From Nostoc sp. FACHB-110 (GTDB lineage Bacteria; Cyanobacteriota; Cyanobacteriia; Cyanobacteriales; Nostocaceae): a stretch of DNA of 64,000 nt. The notes below the pieces were generated by a model. It was not told where the DNA came from and made no database searches. It saw only the letters and a program-made list of their open reading frames with translations. A program made the position numbers and the translations under genes. The stretch spans positions 1 through 64,000 of the forward strand of contig NZ_JACJRU010000001.1 in assembly GCF_014697425.1 (NCBI RefSeq), in the 5' to 3' direction. This document shows, in pieces, positions 19,401 to 29,100 of this stretch (the first letter of the stretch is position 1; each line of letters opens with the position of its first letter).

Positions 19401-22400
19401 CCTGTCCTGAGCGTAGCCGAAGGGCGGAGTCGAAGTAAACGCCTAGTAGCCTACATAGTACCGCAGCCACAGACAAAACCCACAGTTAGCGAACTGCGTA
19501 GCTTCCTCAAAGAAAGACTACCAGATTATATGGTTCCGAGTGCTTATGCCATCCTCGAATCCTTCCCCCTCACCCCCAATGGTAAAATTGATCGTCGCGC
19601 CCTACCGCAACCAGAAGCCCGCACCGGAATTGAAACCGACATAGTGCTACCACGCACGCCAATTGAAGAAAAACTAGCCCAAATTTGGACGCAAGTATTA
19701 AGAATCGAGGCAATAGGTATCCACGATAACTTCTTTGAACTCGGTGGAGATTCTATCCTCAGCATTCAAATTATCAGCCGCGCCAAACTTGCTGGCATAG
19801 AACTGACTGTCAAACAACTATTTGCCAACCCCACCATTGCCCAACTAGCCACAGTTGCCACTCCCACCAAAGCTAACTCAATACAACAAGGATTAGTTAC
19901 AGGCACATCACCTCTCACGCCAATTCAACATTGGTTTTTTGAGCAGAACTTAGTCCAAAATCACCACTTTAATCAATCATTTCTCCTGGCTGTGCCATCC
20001 GACCTTAATTTAGAAATACTAGAGCAAGCATGGCAGCAATTAATTATTCATCATGATGCATTAAGGCTGAGATTCACTCAAACAGATAGCACTTGGCAAC
20101 AAAATCATGCCAACCCAACAGATAAAATTACAATCTCGCGTGTTGACCTATCGCCAGTTCCCGAATCAGAGATAGAAACCTTCATTGAAAGCACAGCCAA
20201 TGAACTACAAGCGAGTTTAAATCTGTCAGAAAATCTCGTACAAATAGCATTTTTCTGGCTGGGTATTGACAAAAAAGCACGCTTACTCATCGTGATTCAC
20301 CACCTAGTAGTTGATGGTGTTTCCTGGCGGATATTGTTAGAAGATGTGCAGACTGCTTACCAAAAACTCAGCCAAGGCAGCACAGTTGAACTACCAGCCA
20401 AAACCACATCATTCAAAGATTGGGCGCAACAACTCACAGAATATGCCCAGTCAGCAGTGATGAAATCAGAATTAGATTATTGGTTGAGTGTAGGTTGCGA
20501 TCGCCTTAACTCTATTCCTGTAGACTATACCCAAGGAGCCAACATCACCGCATCGGCTAAAACATTCACAGTTTCTTTAGCTGAAGCCGCAACCCAAGCA
20601 CTGTTGCAAGATGTTCCCAAAGCTTACAAAACTCAAATAAACGATATCTTACTCACAGCGTTAGCCTTGGTATTGAGGAGATGGACTAACCAAAAATCGG
20701 TTTTATTTAACTTAGAAGGACATGGGCGGGAAGAGATTATTGATGGTGTAGATTTATCCCGCACAGTAGGTTGGTTTACAACGATTTTCCCAGTGGTAAT
20801 TGATTTAGAAAATACCAATGATTTAGGTGAGGTTATAAAATCGGTCAAGGAACAATTACGAGGTATTCCCAACAAAGGAATCGGCTATGGCTTGTTACGT
20901 TATTTGAGCCAAGAAGCAGAAATCACTACTCAATTGCAGGCTTTACCCCAAGCCCAAATTAGCTTTAATTATCTTGGTCAATTCGATCAAGTTGTGAATA
21001 CATCCTCTCTGTTGCAGCCAGCAAGTGAGTCTACGGGACACATCCACGGTTTGCAGAACAACCGCGCTCATCTGCTAGATATAAATAGCATGATTACCGG
21101 GGAACGGTTGCAAATAGAGTGGACTTACAGCAGCAATTTCCACCAAGACATTACAATTGAAACTCTGGCACAAGAATTTGTACAAACATTGCAGCAGCTA
21201 ATTGCTCATTGTTTATCGCCAGAGAATGGAGGTTATACCCCTTCAGATTTCCCATTAGCCAAGCTCAATCAGCCAGGACTAGACCGACTTTTAGCTAGTT
21301 CAACATCTAACTGGCAAAACATTGAAGATATTTATCCCCTTTCTGGTGTACAACAGGGGATGCTGTTTGAAAGTTTGTATGCACCAGACTCAGGAGTATA
21401 TTTTCAACAGTGGATCTGCACTGTCAATGGTCAGTTGAACGTGCCAGCATTTGAGCAAGCTTGGCAGCAAGTAGTAGCAAGACATTCCATCTTGCGGACG
21501 GCTTTTGTGTGGGAAGAATTGACTCAGCCACTACAAATAGTGTACCGCCAAGTGGATGTTCAGTTACAAACCCACGATTGGCAAAAGCTATCTGCACAAC
21601 AGCAACAACAGCAATTAGAGCAACTTTTACAGTCACAGCGACAACAAGGTTTCCAACTGTCGCAAGCACCATTGATGCGCCTGTGTCTCATTCAATTAAG
21701 TGCAGACAGTTATCAATTTATCTTCAATCACCATCACTTATTACTTGATGGTTGGTCAATGCCATTGTTGCTGCAAGACTTGTTGCAGTTATATAGAGCA
21801 AATACTCAAGGTGAAACTTTATCGTTACAACCAATTCTGGGCTATCGCAACTATATTGCTTGGCTACAGCAACAAGACTTAACCCAAGCTCAAGAGTTTT
21901 GGCGGCAGAAGTTGGCTGGTTTTAGCGCGCCTACTCCTTTGGTTGTCGATAAACCATTATCAATGCAGGAGCAGCAACGCTCTGCCTATAGCGAACAACA
22001 AATCCAATTCACAACAACAGCCACAGCAGAGTTACAGACTTCTGCACGGCAACATCAGTTGACAGTGAATAATTTAGTACAGGCAGCTTGGGCAATATTA
22101 CTATGTCGCTATAGCCAAGAAACTGATGTGGTGTTTGGTGCAACTGTGTCGGCTCGTCCACCAGCGATTTTCGGCATTGAGTCGATGGTGGGGATATTCA
22201 TCAACACCTTGCCAGTGCGAGTTCAAGTGTCGGAAGATACTCAAGTCTTAGCTTTGTTGAAGGAATTACAGGCACAACAGATAGAGTCTGAGCCATTTTC
22301 TTATAGCTCATTGGCAGAAATTCAAGGGCTGAGTGATGTTCCCAGAGGAAAGTCACTGTTTGAGAGCATTGTTGTCTTTGAGAATTATCCTATTGATGAA

Positions 22401-25400
22401 GCTGTGCAACAAAACAAATACAGTTTCTCCCTAGACAATATTCATGCTATTGAACAAACTAATTATCCTCTGACGCTGGTAGTTGTTCCTGGCGAGCAAT
22501 TGTTAGTAAAAATTAACTACGATACTAGCCGATTTGATGATGCCGTCATTACTCGCTTGTTAGGGCATTTCCAAACATTACTTGAGAAAATTGTTGCTCA
22601 CCCAGAAGAACAGATTTGGCAATTGCCAATGCTGACACAACCTGAGCAACGGCAATTATTAATAGAGTGGAATGATACAGCCGTAGATTATCCCCTTGAT
22701 AAATGTATTCATCAATTATTTGAGGAGCAGGTAGAGCGCACACCCGATGCAGTAGCAGTGGTGTTTGATCATCAACAATTGACTTACCAAGAGTTGAATA
22801 CTCGTGCTAACCAATTGGCAAATTATCTGCAAACTTTGGGTGTAAAACCCGATGTCATGGTGGGGATATGTGTAGAACGTTCCTTAGAAATGGTAGTCGG
22901 ATTATTGGGGATTCTCAAAGCGGGTGGGGCTTACGTACCGCTTGATCCTGAGTATCCGATTGAACGCTTGAGCTTCATGTTAGAAGATGCGGCAGTTCCA
23001 GTACTGCTGACACAAAAGCATCTACTGGAAAGACTACCCCAACATCAAGCGCAGGTTATATGCTTAGATACTGATTGGAATTCTATTTCTCAGTTCAGCC
23101 AAAATGAAGGTTTAGCGCAATCAAAGGTAGGTATCGCCTCTCTACAACCAACTAACTTGGCTTATGTAATTTATACTTCTGGTTCGACTGGCAAGCCCAA
23201 AGGCGCAATGAATACCCACGGAGGTATTTGCAATCGCCTGCTGTGGATGCAACAAGCTTATCAATTAACAACAGAAGATTGCATTTTACAGAAAACTCCT
23301 TTTAGTTTTGATGTTTCAGTTTGGGAATTCTTCTGGCCATTGCTCACAGGAGCGCGTTTAGTTTTGGCTAAACCAGGTGGACATAAAGATAGTGCTTACT
23401 TGGTGAACCTCATCCAACAACAGCAGGTTACTACATTACATTTTGTCCCTTCTATGCTCCAAGCTTTCGTAGAAGAAGAAACTGTAAAAAATTGCACTAG
23501 TTTAAAACGAGTTATCTGTAGTGGCGAAGCTTTGCCTTGGGAACTGCAACAACGCTTTTTTACACTTTTAGAGTGCGAATTGCACAATCTCTACGGGCCT
23601 ACCGAAGCGGCGATTGATGTTACTTACTGGCAGTGCGAAGCAGATACTGATCTCAAAATAGTACCGATTGGTCGTCCCATTGCCAACACGCAGATATACA
23701 TATTAGACTCGCAATTACAACCAGTACCAATAGGAGTACCAGGAGAACTTCACATTGGCGGAATAGGACTAGCGCGAGGATACCTAAACCGCAGTGAATT
23801 AACACAAGAAAAATTCATCCCCAATCCATTAGGAGTACCAGGAGAACTTCACATTGGCGGAATAGGACTAGCGCGAGGATACCTAAACCGCAGTGAATTA
23901 ACACAAGAAAAATTCATCCCCAATCCATTTGAAAGATGCAGGGAGCAGGGAGCAGGGAGCAGGGGGATAACTCACAACGGGCTAAACGCCCCGCTACCGC
24001 TAACAGCACTGTTATATAAAACAGGAGATTTAGCCCGTTATTTACCTGACGGTAATATAGAATACTTGGGACGTATTGACAACCAAGTAAAAATCCGGGG
24101 ATTCCGCATCGAGTTAGGCGAAATCGAAGCCACCCTCAACCAACACCAAGACGTGCAAACATCATGTGTTATTGCCCGTGAAGATACACCAGGAAACACT
24201 CGTACTGAGCCTGTCCTGAGCGTAGCCGAAGGGCGGAGTCGAAGTAAACGCCTAGTAGCCTACATAGTACCCCAACCAGAGACAAAACCCACAGTTAGCG
24301 AACTGCGTAGCTTCCTCAAAGAAAGACTACCAGATTATATGGTTCCGAGTGCTTATGCCATCCTCGAATCCTTCCCCCTCACCCCCAACGGCAAAATTGA
24401 TCGCCGCGCCCTACCGCAACCAGAAGCCCGCACCGGAATTGAAACCGACATCGTGCTACCACGCACGCCAATTGAAGAAAAACTAGCCCAAATTTGGACG
24501 CAAGTATTAAGAATCGAGCAAATAGGTATTTACGATAACTTCTTTGAACTCGGTGGAGATTCTATCCTCAGCATTCAAATTATCAGCCGCGCCAAAATAG
24601 CTGGGATAGAACTGACAGTCAAACAATTATTTGCCAACCCCACCATTGCCCAACTAGCCACAGTTGCCACTCCCAGCAAAGCAACCTCAACACAACAAGG
24701 ATTAGTTACAGGCACATCACCTCTCACACCAATTCAACATTGGTTTTTTGAGCAGAATTTACCCCAAAGACACCACTTCAATCAATCATTTCTCCTGGCT
24801 GTGCCATCTGACCTCAACATTGAAATCTTAGAGCAAGCATGGCAGCAAATAGTTCTTCATCATGATGCTTTAAGGCTGAGATTCACTCAAACAGATAGCA
24901 CTTGGCAGCAAAATCATACTGACCACACAAATAACATTCAAATTCAGCGTTTTGACTTATCACAAATTGCTGATTCAGAAGTAGAAACTGCCATAGAAAG
25001 TATAGCAAATCAGATACAAGCGAGTTTAAATCTGTCAGAAAATCTCGTAAAAGTAGCATTTTTCTCGTTAGGAATTGACAAACAAGCACGCTTACTCATC
25101 GTGATTCACCACCTCGTAATAGACGGTGTTTCCTGGCGCATATTGTTAGAAGATTTGCAGACTGCTTACCAGCAACTATCTGAAGGTCAGAAAGTGCAAC
25201 TACCAGCAAAAACCACATCTTTCAAAGATTGGGCGCAACAGTTAACGCAATACGCCAACTCAGAAGTTCTAAATTCAGAATTAGATTATTGGTTGAGTGT
25301 ACGTTATGAAAGTGTTGAGTCTATTCCCATAGATTACACTCAAGGAGTAAACATCACCGCATCAGCTAAGACATTAACAGTCTCATTAGACGAAACCCAA

Positions 25401-26114
25401 ACCCAAGCACTGCTGCAAGATGTTCCTAAAGCTTATAAAACACAAATTAACGATATCTTACTCACAGCTTTAGCTTTGGTATTGAATAGATGGACTGATG
25501 CGGATTCAGTGTTATTCAATTTAGAAGGACATGGGCGAGAAGAGATTATTGATGGTGCAGATTTATCCCGCACAGTTGGTTGGTTTACAACGATTTTCCC
25601 AGTGATAATTGAGTTGGGAAATACAGATGATTTAGGTACGCTAATAAAATCAATCAAAGAACAATTACGCTCAATTCCCAACAAAGGAATTGGCTATGGC
25701 TTGTTGCGTTATTTGAGCCAAGATGCAGAAATATCTGCTCAATTGCAAGCTTTCCCCCAGGCAGAAATTAGCTTCAATTATCTTGGTCAATTTGATCAAC
25801 TCCTTGATGAATCTTCTTGGTTGCAACCAGCTAATGAATCTAGTGGCAACACAGATAGTTTAAAAGGTCAGCGTCCTCATTTGCTAGATGTTAATGCCAT
25901 GATTTATAACGAACAACTACAAATAGAGTGGACTTATAGCAGTAATATCCATCAACAGGAAACCATTGAAGATGTTGCTCAAGAATTTATCGAAATTTTG
26001 CAAGAAATAATTGCTCATTGTGTATCACAAGAAAATACAAAGTTTACACCTACAGATTTCCCTTTAATTAACTTTAATCAATTAGAAATCGATCAAATAT
26101 TACAAAATCTATGA
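16464..26114 (+). CDS. NRPS subunit 1: TubC-C-A-PCP-E-C-A-PCP-E
   Basis: Two-module synthetase of about 3216 residues. In order: TubC-type docking domain (16464-16640), C1 (about 16650-17990), A1 (18090-19610), PCP1 (4'-phosphopantetheine Ser in FELGGDSI, about 19735), E1 (19905-21290, HHLVVDGVSW), C2 of the D-C-L type (21320-22640, HHHLLLDGWS), A2 (22720-24420), PCP2 (24470-24670) and E2 (24715-26100). Specificity codes read by eye are DASTIAAVCK for A1 (aromatic, Tyr-like) and DVWHISLIDK for A2 (Ser). The E domains predict D-configured residues, consistent with the D-C-L type of the next C domains. C1 has HQIVGDLRS where HHxxxD is expected, so its catalytic His is missing. I choose the ATG at 16464 because TubC domains start MNLTELL and GAGAG precedes it. 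The gene overlaps the next by 4 bp. It carries several repeat insertions listed separately. Confidence 0.93.
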   Translation: MNLTELLENISANNIELWVDEDKLYYEFPENSPPIDLLEKIKKAEPEIIKILSQNTNQAVNYPLSHGQKALWFLYQLAPGNTTYNALYAAKLAANLDIPALKQAAQALVARHPGLRTTFASINSEPVQIVHEFQQVDFTIQEAFDLSQDEIRNWLSEKSVDAFAQRLVEKRLVVRHRPLNLEQGPVLRFDLLINHVEANKLPKKEHILLITLHQIVGDLRSLEIIASELETLYHAIAQGKIAQLSPHNYQYQDYVKSSEEMLASSQGENLWTYWQQKLSGELPLLNLPTDRPRPQIQTYNGASRFFTIEEELGQKLTELANKERVSLDILLLTALQILLLRYTNQEDILIGYPTVNRNRTEWENIVGYFSNPVVLRGDLSGKPTFQELLERSHSCILEAIDHQDYPFSLLVEQLQPVRNLSFSPLYQVAFVWNQSQQRSDGLIVESLIPESKGAACDLTLNILEETGSLKGTWNYNTDLFDSNTIERMMGHFVTLLEAIVANPQQRIDQLPLLTEFEQQQLLVDWNQTAIDYPQDKCIHQLFEEQVEQTPDAVAVVFDNQQLTYRELNSHANRLAHYLQSLDVKPDTLVGICVERSLEMVVGLLGILKAGGAYVPLDPEYPSDRLSYMLDDTQVEILLTQQKLLDKLPATKAKLVFLDEIESYISQNNQENPASEVTASHLANVIYTSGSTGKPKGVMVEHRGLVNLAQAQIHAFGVNSASRVLQFASFSFDACISEILMALGSGARLYLGAKDALMPGAPLIERFKNDGITHVTLAPSALAVMAVEQLPTWPTIIVAGEACPLELMQQWSVDRNFFNAYGPTEASVCATIAKCQPEDEKVTIGRPIANTQIYILDSHLQPVPVGVPGELHIGGAGLARGYLNRAELTQEKFIPNPFSESRGTEVQGRRGEERLYKTGDLARYLPDGNIEYLGRIDNQVKIRGFRIELGEIEAILNQHQDVQTSCVIAREDTPGNTRTEPVLSVAEGRSRSKRLVAYIVPQPQTKPTVSELRSFLKERLPDYMVPSAYAILESFPLTPNGKIDRRALPQPEARTGIETDIVLPRTPIEEKLAQIWTQVLRIEAIGIHDNFFELGGDSILSIQIISRAKLAGIELTVKQLFANPTIAQLATVATPTKANSIQQGLVTGTSPLTPIQHWFFEQNLVQNHHFNQSFLLAVPSDLNLEILEQAWQQLIIHHDALRLRFTQTDSTWQQNHANPTDKITISRVDLSPVPESEIETFIESTANELQASLNLSENLVQIAFFWLGIDKKARLLIVIHHLVVDGVSWRILLEDVQTAYQKLSQGSTVELPAKTTSFKDWAQQLTEYAQSAVMKSELDYWLSVGCDRLNSIPVDYTQGANITASAKTFTVSLAEAATQALLQDVPKAYKTQINDILLTALALVLRRWTNQKSVLFNLEGHGREEIIDGVDLSRTVGWFTTIFPVVIDLENTNDLGEVIKSVKEQLRGIPNKGIGYGLLRYLSQEAEITTQLQALPQAQISFNYLGQFDQVVNTSSLLQPASESTGHIHGLQNNRAHLLDINSMITGERLQIEWTYSSNFHQDITIETLAQEFVQTLQQLIAHCLSPENGGYTPSDFPLAKLNQPGLDRLLASSTSNWQNIEDIYPLSGVQQGMLFESLYAPDSGVYFQQWICTVNGQLNVPAFEQAWQQVVARHSILRTAFVWEELTQPLQIVYRQVDVQLQTHDWQKLSAQQQQQQLEQLLQSQRQQGFQLSQAPLMRLCLIQLSADSYQFIFNHHHLLLDGWSMPLLLQDLLQLYRANTQGETLSLQPILGYRNYIAWLQQQDLTQAQEFWRQKLAGFSAPTPLVVDKPLSMQEQQRSAYSEQQIQFTTTATAELQTSARQHQLTVNNLVQAAWAILLCRYSQETDVVFGATVSARPPAIFGIESMVGIFINTLPVRVQVSEDTQVLALLKELQAQQIESEPFSYSSLAEIQGLSDVPRGKSLFESIVVFENYPIDEAVQQNKYSFSLDNIHAIEQTNYPLTLVVVPGEQLLVKINYDTSRFDDAVITRLLGHFQTLLEKIVAHPEEQIWQLPMLTQPEQRQLLIEWNDTAVDYPLDKCIHQLFEEQVERTPDAVAVVFDHQQLTYQELNTRANQLANYLQTLGVKPDVMVGICVERSLEMVVGLLGILKAGGAYVPLDPEYPIERLSFMLEDAAVPVLLTQKHLLERLPQHQAQVICLDTDWNSISQFSQNEGLAQSKVGIASLQPTNLAYVIYTSGSTGKPKGAMNTHGGICNRLLWMQQAYQLTTEDCILQKTPFSFDVSVWEFFWPLLTGARLVLAKPGGHKDSAYLVNLIQQQQVTTLHFVPSMLQAFVEEETVKNCTSLKRVICSGEALPWELQQRFFTLLECELHNLYGPTEAAIDVTYWQCEADTDLKIVPIGRPIANTQIYILDSQLQPVPIGVPGELHIGGIGLARGYLNRSELTQEKFIPNPLGVPGELHIGGIGLARGYLNRSELTQEKFIPNPFERCREQGAGSRGITHNGLNAPLPLTALLYKTGDLARYLPDGNIEYLGRIDNQVKIRGFRIELGEIEATLNQHQDVQTSCVIAREDTPGNTRTEPVLSVAEGRSRSKRLVAYIVPQPETKPTVSELRSFLKERLPDYMVPSAYAILESFPLTPNGKIDRRALPQPEARTGIETDIVLPRTPIEEKLAQIWTQVLRIEQIGIYDNFFELGGDSILSIQIISRAKIAGIELTVKQLFANPTIAQLATVATPSKATSTQQGLVTGTSPLTPIQHWFFEQNLPQRHHFNQSFLLAVPSDLNIEILEQAWQQIVLHHDALRLRFTQTDSTWQQNHTDHTNNIQIQRFDLSQIADSEVETAIESIANQIQASLNLSENLVKVAFFSLGIDKQARLLIVIHHLVIDGVSWRILLEDLQTAYQQLSEGQKVQLPAKTTSFKDWAQQLTQYANSEVLNSELDYWLSVRYESVESIPIDYTQGVNITASAKTLTVSLDETQTQALLQDVPKAYKTQINDILLTALALVLNRWTDADSVLFNLEGHGREEIIDGADLSRTVGWFTTIFPVIIELGNTDDLGTLIKSIKEQLRSIPNKGIGYGLLRYLSQDAEISAQLQAFPQAEISFNYLGQFDQLLDESSWLQPANESSGNTDSLKGQRPHLLDVNAMIYNEQLQIEWTYSSNIHQQETIEDVAQEFIEILQEIIAHCVSQENTKFTPTDFPLINFNQLEIDQILQNL
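16939..16995. repeat. Palindromic repeat inserted in the first condensation domain
   Basis: Contains AGACGC and GCGTCT as a stem around GTTCGCGCA, then TCGTAGAGAAGCGG. It encodes VDAFAQRLVEKRLVVRH between ordinary C-domain sequence (LSEKS ... RPLNLEQGPVLR). It has the look of the small GC-rich palindromes scattered in Nostoc genomes. The frame is preserved. Confidence 0.65.
19389..19436. repeat. 48-bp repeat insertion in A1 (copy a)
   Basis: Encodes TRTEPVLSVAEGRSRS between GN and KRLVAY, where the other A domains of this locus run straight from GN/D to KRLVAY. The same 48 bp is at the same place in A2 (24198-24245). Confidence 0.8.
23731..23928 (+). repeat. Perfect 99-bp tandem duplication covering adenylation motif A6
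   Basis: Units 23731-23829 and 23830-23928 are identical, 33 codons each, so A2 contains GELHIGGIGLARGYLNR twice in tandem. The frame is kept. All other A domains in the locus have one copy. Confidence 0.95.
23937..24010. repeat. Composite repeat insertion in the A6-A7 loop of A2
   Basis: A GGGAGCA heptamer array (about four units) is followed by the GC-rich palindromic piece ACGGGCTAAACGCCCCGCTA. It encodes a Gly/Ser/Arg-rich linker before LLYKTGD. A sister copy lies in A5 at 36037-36117. Confidence 0.8.
24198..24245. repeat. 48-bp repeat insertion in A2 (copy b)
   Basis: Identical in sequence and position to the insertion in A1. The surrounding sequence from the A8 region through the PCP is also nearly identical between modules 1 and 2. 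Confidence 0.8.
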
Positions 26115-29100
26115 CACTAGAACTTAACACAACTAACCGTCAAAATATTGAAGATATTTATCCTTTATCTCCTATGCAAGAGGGGATGCTGTTTGAAAGT
26201 TTGTATTCTCCAGATTCAGGGGCATATTTTCAGCAGTTTATTGGCACTTTGACGGGAAACATAAATGTAAAAATTTTTGAAAAAGCTTGGCAGCAGTTAG
26301 TAGATAAGCATTCCATCTTCCGTACAGCTTTTGTGTGGGAGTCTTTAAGCCAGGCGATTCAAGTAGTGTATCGAAAAATCAATGTTACCGTCGATACATA
26401 CAACTGGCAGGAGTTATCTGCACAAGAACAGCAACAGCAATTAGGAACTTTTCTGGAGGCTGAAAGACAAAAGGGTTTCCAACTGTCGCAAGCACCATTA
26501 ATGCGCCTACATCTGATTCAGTTAGAAGAAAATACTTATCAATTTGTTTGGTGTTATCATCATTTATTACTTGATGGCTGGTCGTCACCTTTAGTGTTCA
26601 AAGACCTGTTAGATTTTTATCAAGCAATTTCTCAAGGTGAAAGATTATCTCACACTCCTACTTTCAGCTACCGCAACTACATTGCTTGGTTACAGCAACA
26701 GGATCGAGATTTAGCAGCCAAATTTTGGCGACAAAAGCTCCAAGGTTTTACTACACCAACACCATTAACAGTAGATAAACCATTGTCAATGAGATCGCAG
26801 CAGTATTCAGGCGATCGCGAACAGCAGATTCACTTAACTGCATCAGCCACATCAGCAGTAGTCTCTTTTGTCAAGCAGCATCAATTGACACTAAATAATT
26901 TAGTACAGGTGACTTGGGGATTGTTACTGTCTCGCTACAGCCAAGAAACAAATGTGGTTTTTGGTGCAACTGTGTCTGGTCGTCCACCAGAACTTGCTGG
27001 TGTAGAGTCGATGGTGGGGTTATTTATCAATACTTTGCCAGTGCGGGTGCAAATCTCCGAGAACACCCAATTGCTGGGTTTGTTGAAGGATTTACAGGCG
27101 CAACAGGTGGAGTCTGAGCAATTTTCCTATAGCTCATTGATAGAAATTCAGGGGCTAAGTGATGTCCCCAGAGGAATACCTTTGTTCGAGAGTATTGTTG
27201 TTTTTGAGAACTATCCTGTTGATAGTGCTGTTCTACAAACCAATAGCGATTTTGCTATCTCGAATATTCGGGCGATCGAACAAACAAATTATCCCCTGGC
27301 GCTTGTAGTTGCCCCTGGTGAGCAATTGTTACTGAAGGTGATGTACGATGCTAATCGATTTGAGCATGGAACGATTAGCAGGATGCTTGGTCATTTTGTG
27401 ACCTTGTTAGAGGCAATTGTTGCTAATCCTGATCGGCAAATTTTCCAGTTACCAATACTTACAGAATCGGAACAGCAACAATTATTAGTCCAATGGAACG
27501 ATACAGGGGTAGATTACGCCTGTAATAAGTGTATTCATCAATTGTTTGAGGAGCAGGTTCAGCATACACCCGATGCTGTCGCGGTGGTGTTTGAGAATCA
27601 ACAACTGACTTACCACCAGTTAAATTGTCGTGCTAACTCTTTGGCACATTACTTACAGTCTTTGGGAGTAAAACCAGATGTATTAGTGGGGATATGTGTA
27701 GAACGCTCCCTAGAAATGGTAGTAGCAATACTGGCAATTCTCAAGGCAGGTGGAGCTTATGTACCAATTGACCCAGTGTATCCCCAAGAGCGTTTGAGCT
27801 TTATGTTAGAAGATGCGGCTGTTGGAGTGCTGTTAACCCAACAGCAATTAGTCGAATCTCTGCCCAAACATCAGGCACGTATCATCTGCTTAGACAGCGA
27901 TTGGGAAGAAATTGCTCAAAACAACTCCTCAAACCTGAAAAACAGCCCAACACCCAATAACCTAGCTTATGTAATTTACACTTCAGGTTCTACAGGTAAA
28001 CCCAAAGGGGTTTTAGTCAACCACTCCAATGTAGTACGGCTGTTTGCGGCCACAGACTCTTGGTATAACTTTAAATCTCAAGACGTATGGACATTGTTCC
28101 ACTCTTATGCATTCGACTTTTCCGTGTGGGAAATTTGGGGCGCGTTGCTGTATGGTGGACGACTGGTGGTAGTGCCATACTTGGTGACTCGATCACCTGA
28201 ATCTTTCTACCAATTATTATGTCAAGAAAAAATCACAATTCTCAATCAAACACCTTCTGCTTTCCGCCAGTTAATTCAAGCCGAACAGTCAATTACAAAT
28301 GCTGGTGATTTGAACTTACGCCTAGTAATTTTCGGTGGAGAAGCTTTAGAAATCAAGAGTTTACAGCCTTGGTTTGAGCGTCACGGGGACACTTCACCTC
28401 AATTAGTGAATATGTACGGTATTACAGAAACCACCGTACACGTTACCTATCGTCCCTTGAGCAAAGCCGATTTAAATCACACAACCAGTGTCATCGGTCG
28501 TCCCATACCAGACTTACAAGTTTATGTACTGGATGAATATCAACAACCAGTTCCGATTGGCGTTCCTGGCGAGATGTATGTTGGTGGGGAAGGTGTAGCG
28601 TGTGGTTATCTTAATCGTCCCGAACTGACACAACAAAGGTTTATCTCTAACCCGTTTAGCAATCAAGCTCAAGCGCAACTATATAAAACAGGGGATAAAG
28701 CGCGTTACTTACCCAATGGCGAGTTAGAGTATTTAGGACGAATTGACCATCAAGTTAAACTGCGGGGCTTCCGCATTGAATTAGGAGAAATTGAGGCGGC
28801 ACTGACACAACACGAGGCTGTGGGGGAAACTGTAGTCATCGTCAGAGAAGACGAGCCTGACAATAAGCGTTTGGTAGCATATATTGTCCCCAATCGAGAT
28901 TATGCCTTCCCAGTTCTACAATTACTTCGTTTGAAAAATCAAGGTCTGCTGAATGAAGAGTTACTCTATGAGTTGCCCAATGGCATGATGATTGCCCATT
29001 TAAATAAAAACGAAACAGAGTTCGTCTACAAGGAACTGTGGGAGGAAGAGACTTATTTAAAACATGGTATCACCATCAATGAAGGGGATTGCATCTTTGA

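Noticed and set aside
26100..26120. Single giant NRPS gene with a frameshift rather than two genes
   Set aside because: The ATGA overlap, a natural C-domain start (NIEDIYPLSPMQEGML) and a complete E domain before it are all normal for two coupled NRPS genes.
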